DNA of 5,462 bases from JANRKT01 sp033763355 (lineage in GTDB: Bacteria; Bacteroidota; Bacteroidia; Chitinophagales; Chitinophagaceae), in NCBI GenBank assembly GCA_033763355.1, contig JANRKT010000172.1, forward strand, positions 1 through 5,462, written 5' to 3'. The notes under the pieces were generated by a model that was not told the DNA's origin, did no database searches, and saw only the letters and a list, made by a program, of their open reading frames with translations. The position numbers and the translations under genes are program-made. Below are positions 1 through 5,462 of this stretch, piece by piece (position 1 is the stretch's first letter; each line of letters begins with the position of its first letter).

Positions 1-1356
1 ATCCAGTGAGGAAAGCTTCGCACCGTTCTTTTCAAAAATCCACCCCAATGTATAAAAGCCCGGATGACTTCTTTCATTCCATACATAATGCCAGTAAACA
101 TCTTTGCCTGTCGCATCTTTTCTTTTCTCACTGTTGAAATAACGGTCAAGCAAAACAGCTTTGTTTTTACCAGTTGATTGTGTCGGCAACATTTCCATCT
201 CATAGCTTGCCAGCAGGAATGCGCCAACTCCTTTAGGGTCGTTAACAATCACCGGCTCACTCATGTAATATTCAAAGCTTCCGTCGCGGTAAGGATTACC
301 ACCTAAACCGGAAACTTTTACTGTGCCATGCAGGTTGGTTTGCCCGTTTTCCACTTTTATGAAACGTTTTACAATTCCTTCATAAGCCTTTTTTGCAATT
401 GCAAGTTTTGCAGCAGGCAGATAACCTTTGCGTACCCCTTTTGCTATTGCATAAGTAAACTGGCATGATGCTGATGCTTCAAAATAATTTTTTTCTTTTC
501 CCGGGCCGTTATAGTTCATTATATCATACCACAATCCTGTTGCTGCATCCTGTTGCTTTTCTATTGCATTTACTAAGCGGTTGAGAATGTCAATCAATGC
601 TTTTCTTTTAGGATGTGTGTCAGGGAAATAATCAAGTGCGTCCACCAAAGCATCGCTGTACCAGCCCATGGCCCTTGCCCAGAAATGGGGTGATGTGCCC
701 GTTTCTTTATTGGCCCATTTTTGTTCTTTGCTTTCATCCCATGCATGATAGAGCAAGCCTGTTTTAGGGTCTCTTGCATGTTTTTCCATCCAGATGAATT
801 GATTGCCTATATCATCAAATGCAGATGCTTCATTGAACAACATGGCATACTCAGCATAAAAAGGGGCGCCCATATATAAACCATCCAGCCACATCTGGCT
901 GGTATAAATTTTTTTATGCCAGAATCCGCCCTCTTTTGTCCTGGGATGTGTTTTCAGCTGGCTGTGTAAATGGTCTGCTGCTTTTTTATACTTTTCTTTC
1001 CCCAACACACGATGGAGCAACAAAACAAGTTTGCCATTATTTACATGGTCAATATTATATTCTTCCAGTTCGTAATTCTTAATGCTTCCATCATCCCTCA
1101 CAAAAAAATCAATCTTCTTTTGTATTGAATTGAAATAAGAAACATCACCTGTGTTCATCCAGATTCCTTCAAAGCCTTTTAACACAACACCCATGTCATA
1201 GCTCCATTTGCCCTGGCTGCCTACCGGAATAGTATCTGGCCATATCTTCAGTACAGTTGAGGCTACCTGTTGTGAAAGCGGTTTTTCCTGTGCAGCTGCA
1301 GTAACAGAAAAAAATATAAGTGTGATAATAAATGTTATTTGTGAAATATGTCTCAT
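1..1356 (-). CDS. GH105-type unsaturated (rhamno)galacturonyl hydrolase, 3' end beyond window
   Basis: An open frame of 452 codons runs uninterrupted from the ATG at 1356-1354 to the left edge, so the C-terminus is missing. Residues 1-22 form a signal peptide (hydrophobic FIITLIFF, then VTAAA-Q), so the enzyme should be exported. Residues about 30-390 match the alpha/alpha-barrel YteR-like family: MWLDGLYMG at 155-163, whose Asp158 corresponds to the family's catalytic Asp; HAWD at 204-207; WARAMGWY at 226-233; and SFEYYMSEP at 360-368. Family members hydrate and release the unsaturated uronic acid at the non-reducing end of oligosaccharides made by pectin or rhamnogalacturonan lyases. YteR itself is about 370 residues; here the protein continues past 390 through LLDRYFN and a WHYVWNE..HPGFYTLG segment, which suggests a second C-terminal domain. 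The start overlaps the GH28 stop as ATGA, so the two genes are co-transcribed and probably translationally coupled. The family is secure; the exact substrate (RG-I or homogalacturonan) is not. Confidence 0.93.
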   Translation of the reverse strand, partial: MRHISQITFIITLIFFSVTAAAQEKPLSQQVASTVLKIWPDTIPVGSQGKWSYDMGVVLKGFEGIWMNTGDVSYFNSIQKKIDFFVRDDGSIKNYELEEYNIDHVNNGKLVLLLHRVLGKEKYKKAADHLHSQLKTHPRTKEGGFWHKKIYTSQMWLDGLYMGAPFYAEYAMLFNEASAFDDIGNQFIWMEKHARDPKTGLLYHAWDESKEQKWANKETGTSPHFWARAMGWYSDALVDALDYFPDTHPKRKALIDILNRLVNAIEKQQDAATGLWYDIMNYNGPGKEKNYFEASASCQFTYAIAKGVRKGYLPAAKLAIAKKAYEGIVKRFIKVENGQTNLHGTVKVSGLGGNPYRDGSFEYYMSEPVIVNDPKGVGAFLLASYEMEMLPTQSTGKNKAVLLDRYFNSEKRKDATGKDVYWHYVWNERSHPGFYTLGWIFEKNGAKLSSLD

Positions 1357-3020
1357 CTGATTGTTGTTAAGGTTTTTTCAGTGGCCCCAAGCTCGTATAT
1401 AATTCTTTCTTTTGCTTTTGAGGCGTCTGTATTTTTAATAGCGATGTTTCCGCTTCTCTCGCCGCTGACACGAAACAGCAGTTCAGCGCCAGCTTTATAA
1501 GTAATATTATCAAATACCAGCTTATCGCTTTGCACAATATCAACCACAGGCTTTGTTTCGTCACTTATTATTTTAATATTTCTGAATGTAATGCCTGTTG
1601 CCTCCTGCACATCAATTCCTTTTTTGGCCTGCAGCACCATATTCTCCAGCACCATATCTTTTACATGCATTTCCGGAAGTCCTCTTACAAATATTCCTTT
1701 CTCTGCCCCATTGCAATACACATTGCTGATATGAAAATTTTTAAATACAGGTGTTGTTTCATCCACTGGTTTAAATTCCACTTTTGGTAATTCTCTTTTT
1801 TCGCCCAGCAGCACTACCGGGTCTTTGGCCATATAATACATATCAAACAAAATGGCTTCGGCAGGAATATCTTTCATGTAAATGTCTTTGATGAAAATAT
1901 TCTCCACCACACCGCCGCGGCCCCTTGTGGTTTTAAAACGAAGACCGATATCTGTTCCGATAAATGTGCAGTTGCTTACATACATATTCCTGACGCCGCC
2001 GCTCATTTCACTGCCGATAACAAACCCGCCATGTGCTGCATACACCGTACAGCCGCGGATGATAACATTCTCTGTCGGCATTCCTCTTTTTCTTCCTTCC
2101 ACATCACGGCCGCTTTTCATGCAGAGTGCATCATCACCCACATCAAATACAGAATTTTCAATCAAAACATTTTTGCAGCTTTCTACATCAATGCCATCAC
2201 CATTTTGTGCAAACCATGGATTCTTTACAGAAATGTTTCTGACAGTCAGGTGCTCACTCATCAGCGGGTGCAGGCACCAGGCCGGTGAGTTCTGAAATGT
2301 TACACCTTCAAGTAAAACATATTTACAGTTTGTAATCAGTAACAAATTCGGCCGTAGAAAATCTTTGATACTTTCATAGAATACCATATCCTTTTCAGGA
2401 GTTATCATGCCCGGGTTGGCAGGCATCTTTGAGGCTTTCATAAATACTTCTGAAGGATACCATGTTTTTTTATCCTCACTCAGTACACCGCCTGATTCGA
2501 CTTTAGTTTTCCATTGGCTTTCTGTGAGTTTATCTTTTTTTACAGCCCTCCATGCTTCACCATTGCCATCAATAATTCCTTTGCCTGTAATTGCTATGTT
2601 CACAGCATCAGTGGCAGAAATGGGAGACTGATTACGCATCTGTGGCAAGCCTTCCCAGTTTGCTTTTACCAGCGGGTATTCTTTTTTGTCATCAGTAAAT
2701 AATAAAGTAGCTCCGGCAGCAAGATGAAGATTTACATTGCTCTTTAAAACAACCGGACCTGTTAGCCATAAACCTGCCGGTACCAATACAACACCCCCGC
2801 CTTTTTTGCTCATTGCCTCAAGTGCACCGTTTATGGCTTTTGTATTTAATGCAAAGCCATCCGGTAAGGCTCCAAATTTTACAATGCTTGCTGTATCTTT
2901 TTTAAAACGGGGTGTAATAACTGTGGGAAGTTTTATGTATTTGTCACCCGAAAATTTTATTTGAGCGAAAATTGCAGCAGTTGTAAATGCAAAAATTATT
3001 ATAAACAGTAATTTTTTCAT
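1353..3020 (-). CDS. GH28 polygalacturonase-family glycoside hydrolase, secreted
   Basis: This 555-residue protein starts at the ATG at 3020-3018 with a clear signal peptide (MKKLLFIIIFAF..., likely cut A19-Q20). A beta-helix follows: an N-terminal pectate-lyase-superfamily-like segment (VKFGALPDG.. at 48-56) and then the GH28 core. All four GH28 signature sites are present: NGDG at 273-276 (NxD), GDD at 295-297, HGG at 330-332 and RFK at 361-363. D275, D296 and D297 are the expected catalytic acids, so the enzyme should be an active inverting hydrolase of alpha-galacturonosyl linkages. An insertion of about 50 residues (roughly 163-220, rich in K, E and S) precedes the conserved RPNLLLITNC segment. 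Such inserts occur in Bacteroidota GH28 proteins, and the substrate mode (endo or exo, homogalacturonan or RG-I) cannot be fixed from sequence alone. It is the first gene of a unit with the GH105 gene and lies downstream of a 255-nt gap with a candidate promoter. No lesions are seen. Confidence 0.95.
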   Translation of the reverse strand: MKKLLFIIIFAFTTAAIFAQIKFSGDKYIKLPTVITPRFKKDTASIVKFGALPDGFALNTKAINGALEAMSKKGGGVVLVPAGLWLTGPVVLKSNVNLHLAAGATLLFTDDKKEYPLVKANWEGLPQMRNQSPISATDAVNIAITGKGIIDGNGEAWRAVKKDKLTESQWKTKVESGGVLSEDKKTWYPSEVFMKASKMPANPGMITPEKDMVFYESIKDFLRPNLLLITNCKYVLLEGVTFQNSPAWCLHPLMSEHLTVRNISVKNPWFAQNGDGIDVESCKNVLIENSVFDVGDDALCMKSGRDVEGRKRGMPTENVIIRGCTVYAAHGGFVIGSEMSGGVRNMYVSNCTFIGTDIGLRFKTTRGRGGVVENIFIKDIYMKDIPAEAILFDMYYMAKDPVVLLGEKRELPKVEFKPVDETTPVFKNFHISNVYCNGAEKGIFVRGLPEMHVKDMVLENMVLQAKKGIDVQEATGITFRNIKIISDETKPVVDIVQSDKLVFDNITYKAGAELLFRVSGERSGNIAIKNTDASKAKERIIYELGATEKTLTTIR

Positions 3021-3053
3021 CAGGCAAACAATTGGTAATTCCCTTTCCTTTCA

Positions 3054-3085
3054 CAAGGCTACTTTAATATTGTCCTTTCATCAAC
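3054..3085 (-). promoter_or_regulatory. Candidate Bacteroidota-type promoter for GH28-GH105
   Basis: On the minus strand GTTG (3085-3082) is followed by exactly 20 nt and then TAGCCTTG (3061-3054). The Bacteroidota primary-sigma consensus is a -33 TTTG or TTG, 19-21 nt, then a -7 TAnnTTTG. The -7 element here has one mismatch, and the -33 keeps TTG. Transcription would begin about 5-8 nt downstream, giving a leader of roughly 25-30 nt before the GH28 ATG at 3020. The match was found by eye and has no experimental support. Confidence 0.45.
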
Positions 3086-3106
3086 GAAATGCCCCCCTTT
3101 TTTTAC

Positions 3107-3117
3107 GCAATCGTTGC
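3107..3117. promoter_or_regulatory. Possible repressor/activator operator palindrome
   Basis: GCAATCGTTGC is a perfect 4-bp-arm inverted repeat (GCAA/TTGC) with a 3-nt centre containing CG. It lies 22 bp upstream of the proposed -33 element. The GCAA..CG..TTGC look resembles LacI-family operators, which are common in sugar-utilization loci. No regulator gene is in the window, and so short a palindrome can occur by chance. Confidence 0.25.
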
Positions 3118-3275
3118 CGGGAACGCTATCATTTATTGAGAGCATTTATACAGCAGGTTGCAGGCAGGTTTTCCCGGCCCTGATTTCACCAACTTTCTTT
3201 GCAAGGCACAATGATATATTAATTCAATAATCCTTCGCTTCCTCAGTTAATCTTCTTTGCTCGGCATAGTAGCTG

Positions 3276-4191
3276 CTATTCAAAAAGCCAACGGCCTGAT
3301 TTAATAAAATGCTTGTTTTTCTCCTGGTCTTTTAGCTCAATTCTAAACCAGTCAATATCCGCAAACCCTGCATCATTGGCCTTTCCTGTGCTTGAGCAAA
3401 ACAAATCAAGTTTTGCCCCCGGCAAATCGTCCGGGTTTGGCCGTAAGCGGCCCCCAAAAGGGTTGAATATTTTTCCATCTTCACTATAACTAAACTTGCA
3501 TGCTGCCCCCCTGCATACTGTTACACGAAAATAAATATCTGTACTATTGATCTTTTCACCATCCTGTACTGTTGGCTTGTTTCCTTTATCAGCATTATTA
3601 TATTGAGTGGAAGAAAGATAGTTGCCATCTGCTTTCCTGAGCATTGACAAAAAAGCGTAATCAGACCCGAAAATGATCAGGCCGCAACTTTCCCCATACA
3701 TTACCGGTTTAAATGAAAGTTTCACTGTTGCTTTAAACCCATCGGCCGGAAACTTTTGCAGCAAAAAATTAGGGCTGTGCCAGTAATTCTGGCTACTGTC
3801 AATTATCTTATGAGTGAACAATTTCAGCTTTCCATTATATGGGATTACCTGCTCCGCTGAGGATTAGCCTGCCATTGCCGTGCTGAACTTTGCTAAAATG
3901 ACCGAACGGTGATTGACGTTTTAGTGCACTGCCGATAAGGGTCCGGTCCACCAAATCTTTTGAATGAAGGATTGGCAAACCGGGTATGTGATTAAAGCTG
4001 GATGAAACCATATAATAGTCATCACCCACCCTGATGGCGTCAGGATTGAAATAACCGGCATTGATAACAGGGTTTCTGTAAGTACCGTTGCCATTATCAG
4101 CCACCCATACCTCTGAGATAAATTTGTCCTTGGCAATAACAGCGCAACAAGACAGAAAGAGAAATCAGGCTATTATGATTTTTTGCTTTAA
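3276..4191 (-). pseudogene. GH43 glycosidase remnant (internal deletion, nonsense and frameshift lesions)
   Basis: Two pieces of one GH43 protein are visible. The 5' piece (3871-4191) reads LKQKIIIA-stop-FLFLSCCAVIAKD, a signal peptide interrupted by TGA at 4167-4165, then TYRNPVINAGY..., RVGDDYYM, and PGLPILHSKDL up to KVQHGNG, which is the first propeller blade. The 3' piece is read in two other frames: QWQANPQRS (3877-3851), then after a frameshift NGKLKLFTHK... from about 3840 to the TAG at 3278-3276. This is the C-terminal concanavalin-like domain of GH43 proteins (LLQKFPADGF, CGLIIFGSDYAFL, FSYSEDGKIF, LDLFCSS, DIDWFRIEL). Most of the catalytic propeller, probably 200 residues or more, is missing. 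Intact relatives are beta-xylosidases or alpha-arabinofuranosidases acting on side chains. The start codon is also gone: TTA or ATT stands where ATG is expected, about 11 nt after the methylesterase stop. Expression of an active enzyme is implausible. A misassembly cannot be excluded. Confidence 0.85.
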
Positions 4192-4201
4192 TCTGCAGGG
4201 T

Positions 4202-5211
4202 TTATTTTTTTTCTGATGGCCATTCAAACGGCTTTGTCCTGATTTTTGAAAACCAATCAGCCTCCTGCGGCATTGCCGGATTGCATCCCGAAAAAATATT
4301 TTCATGTGTATAATCTTCCGCTTCTTTATCGCTGAGCTGTTTTGACCATGTTACCCTTTTGCCGGCGCCGGAACCCGCTCCTGTATTTTCATATTCCGCA
4401 TAAAAAACTGTCTTTTCATTTTCCGGGTTACCCCAGTTATCCCATCCTGCCGGAGCAATGGCAGCAGGGAGCTCACACCGGATAAACACTGTTTTTGAAA
4501 ATGCACGCCAGGGACGGCCCAGGTAAAGGTTACTGACTGCAGAATCGGCAGTTATTTTACAATCCAGAAAAACAAAACCAAACTTTTTTCCTTCAGGGGT
4601 GTTGGCTGCAGTAATGTATGAATTGGATTTTGCCCGGATGCTGCAATGGTAAAATACTGCTGTGGCAGGGCCAAAAATAAAATCGGTTGTGCCCTCGATA
4701 TAACAGTTGATAAAATATTGTCTTGATAACTCACCCCCGTTATAAATCGTATCCTGGTTACCTATAAAACGGCAGTTTTTAAATACAGCTTTGTCAGCAT
4801 CTACATACAATGTCACCGCCTGCCCTACCGGCCCGGCAGAGTTAACGAAAGTGATATTTTCAGCAACAAAACGATTGCCTGAAATTTTTGCTGTATAAGA
4901 AGTGAAAGTAGTCAGCTTCCCCCTGCCGGAGTAATCATTGAAAGTAATGATCGTTTTTTCTACACTTTCACCGATAAATGTTACATCAGTATTGTTAGCC
5001 GGCAATTCAATCTTTTCATTATACACTCCATTCTTTATGTAAAGCGTAATTGGCGCCAGGGGGAAAACCCGCATGGCATCAATGGCATCCTGAATGTATT
5101 TGTAATCACCCGTTCCGTCTTTGGCAACCGTGAATACATATTTGTATTGCCGGGGGTTGGCCGTTTGGGCAACAGCAATAATGCATGAATCATTTTTTTG
5201 GACAACAGCAT
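4202..5211 (-). CDS. Pectin methylesterase (CE8), signal peptide out of frame
   Basis: The right-handed beta-helix esterase domain is intact. Counting from the internal ATG at 5074, it has NGVYNEKI (15-22), QAVTLY (85-90), GNQDTIY (105-111), GTTDFIFG (128-135) and LGRPWRAF (185-192). D108 (acid/base), D131 (nucleophile) and R187 match the CE8 catalytic residues. It would remove methyl esters from homogalacturonan, preparing it for hydrolases or lyases. Starting at 5074 would be wrong: homology continues upstream in the same frame as YVFTVAKDGTGDYKYIQDA (from 5140), preceded by AVAQTANPRQ (from about 5176), a cleavage-site-like end of a signal peptide. That frame has no ATG, GTG or TTG before the TGA at 5218-5216. 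A suitable beginning, MLLSKKMIHALL, lies in another frame from ATG 5211 (also ATG 5193), so one base appears to be missing near 5175-5185. A different repair is loss of one A from the A7 run at 5193-5199, joining ATG 5219. The gene is therefore possibly a pseudogene, or the frameshift is a sequencing error. It follows the esterase gene almost directly, so the two form an operon. Confidence 0.85.
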
Positions 5212-5221
5212 AGAATCATTT

Positions 5222-5462
5222 TTAAAACACTTTTTTTAAAAATTCGTCAATATGATTAACCGTTGGTTCAAACCAGGGGTGGAATAAGCAAAAAGAATGT
5301 GGCGAACCTTCGAAAGTTTTGACTTCTGAGTAAATATGATATTGATTGAGTACGCTGATAAAATCTTCCCTTCCGGCATGCATCCTTGCTACTGAGCTGT
5401 TGAGAAAAAGTACAGGCGGTGTATGTAAACCAACATGCGTCAGCGGCGATGCCTGATTCCAC
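5222..5462 (-). CDS. Alpha/beta-hydrolase esterase, C-terminal fragment (5' end beyond window)
   Basis: The last 79 codons of a gene entering from the right edge end at TAA 5224-5222. The peptide begins WNQASPLTHV and contains TPPVLFLNSS, RMHAGRED, a SPHSFCLFHPWF segment and the helix TVNHIDEFLKKVF. This is the C-terminal pattern of alpha/beta-hydrolase esterases (acetyl-xylan/pectin-esterase-like) that often sit next to CE8 genes in Bacteroidota. The His of SPHSF (residue 55 of the fragment) is the expected catalytic His; the Asp of GRED may be the acid of the triad (inference). The nucleophile Ser would lie outside the window. The stop is only 2 nt from one ATG (5219) and 10 nt from another (5211) of the methylesterase, so they are co-transcribed. 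Deacetylation of pectin is the likely role given the context. A competing 64-codon frame here (5268-5462) starts at a GTG and resembles nothing I know, so it is treated as a shadow. Confidence 0.8.
   Translation of the reverse strand, partial: WNQASPLTHVGLHTPPVLFLNSSVARMHAGREDFISVLNQYHIYSEVKTFEGSPHSFCLFHPWFEPTVNHIDEFLKKVF

Larger units (their letters stand above)
3021..3275. other. Intergenic regulatory region between the GH43 remnant and GH28
   Basis: These 255 nt contain no credible gene; the few ATGs on the minus strand lead to peptides of only about five residues. The region holds a Bacteroidota-type promoter candidate, a short palindrome upstream of it, an A7G6 tract (minus strand) between the two, and several short repeats: direct copies of CATTTAT at 3130-3136 and 3143-3149, direct copies of GCAGGTT at 3153-3159 and 3164-3170, and inverted GCCGGGAA at 3116-3123 with TTCCCGGC at 3171-3178. 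I found no hairpin followed by a T run that would serve as a terminator for the upstream genes. Confidence 0.6.

Noticed and set aside
1882..2295. Plus-strand open frame of 137 codons
   Set aside because: It lies wholly antisense to the conserved GH28 core, has no recognisable domain, and the minus-strand reading explains the region completely.
3153..3170. Direct repeat GCAGGTT spaced 11 nt as response-regulator site
   Set aside because: The repeat is short, made of low-complexity GCAGG words, and no two-component gene is in view; too weak to claim.
3116..3178. GCCGGGAA/TTCCCGGC inverted repeat with a 47-nt loop as terminator or cruciform
   Set aside because: The loop is long, no T run follows on either strand, and an 8-bp inverted match in 255 nt is close to chance expectation.
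3276..3821. Stand-alone small carbohydrate-binding protein
   Set aside because: The 181-codon frame is homologous to the GH43 C-terminal domain, has only a TTG start and no signal peptide, and sits just after the deletion junction, so it is better read as part of the pseudogene.
3921..4136. 71-residue frame overlapping the GH43 5' piece
   Set aside because: It is out of frame with the clear GH43 homology (RVGDDYYM, PGLPILHSKDL) and shows no family features.
5268..5462. 64-residue minus-strand frame starting at GTG at the right edge
   Set aside because: The adjacent frame gives a convincing esterase C-terminus (TPPVLFLNSS, SPHSFCLFHPWF) ending just before the methylesterase; the GTG frame is a shadow.

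Overview
The window is a run of carbohydrate-active genes, all on the minus strand, that reads as part of a pectin-degradation locus. In transcription order (high to low coordinates) it holds the 3' end of an alpha/beta-hydrolase esterase (5222-5462), a family CE8 pectin methylesterase (4202 to about 5211), a broken GH43 glycosidase (3276-4191), a 255-nt intergenic region with a plausible promoter, a GH28 polygalacturonase-family enzyme (1353-3020), and a GH105-type unsaturated (rhamno)galacturonyl hydrolase (1-1356) that runs off the left edge. I see no credible plus-strand gene, RNA gene, CRISPR array or mobile element.

The organism is most likely a member of the Bacteroidota, possibly a Chitinophagaceae-like environmental species (inference). 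Grounds are the gene set, signal peptides ending in A-Q, tight A-rich gene junctions without strong Shine-Dalgarno sequences, and a promoter candidate of the Bacteroidota type (TTG, 20 nt, TAnnTTTG-like). The genes would cooperate on pectin. The methylesterase, and probably the neighbouring esterase, remove methyl and acyl groups. GH28 cuts the galacturonan or rhamnogalacturonan backbone, GH105 removes terminal unsaturated uronic acid from lyase products, and a GH43 would have trimmed arabinan or xylan-type side chains.

The most notable feature is decay of the upstream part. The GH43 gene keeps only its N-terminal blade and its C-terminal concanavalin-like domain. Between them lies an out-of-frame deletion whose junction, GGCAATGGC, fits recombination between two short repeats. 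It also has a stop codon in the signal peptide, no standard start codon, a further frameshift, and Asn where the family has its catalytic Asp. The methylesterase has an intact catalytic domain, but its signal peptide is in another reading frame, so it needs a frameshift to be exported. GH28 and GH105 are intact as far as visible, overlap by ATGA, and have their own candidate promoter, so they probably still function. I found no clearly novel system; the locus is ordinary in content and interesting mainly for this partial pseudogenization.
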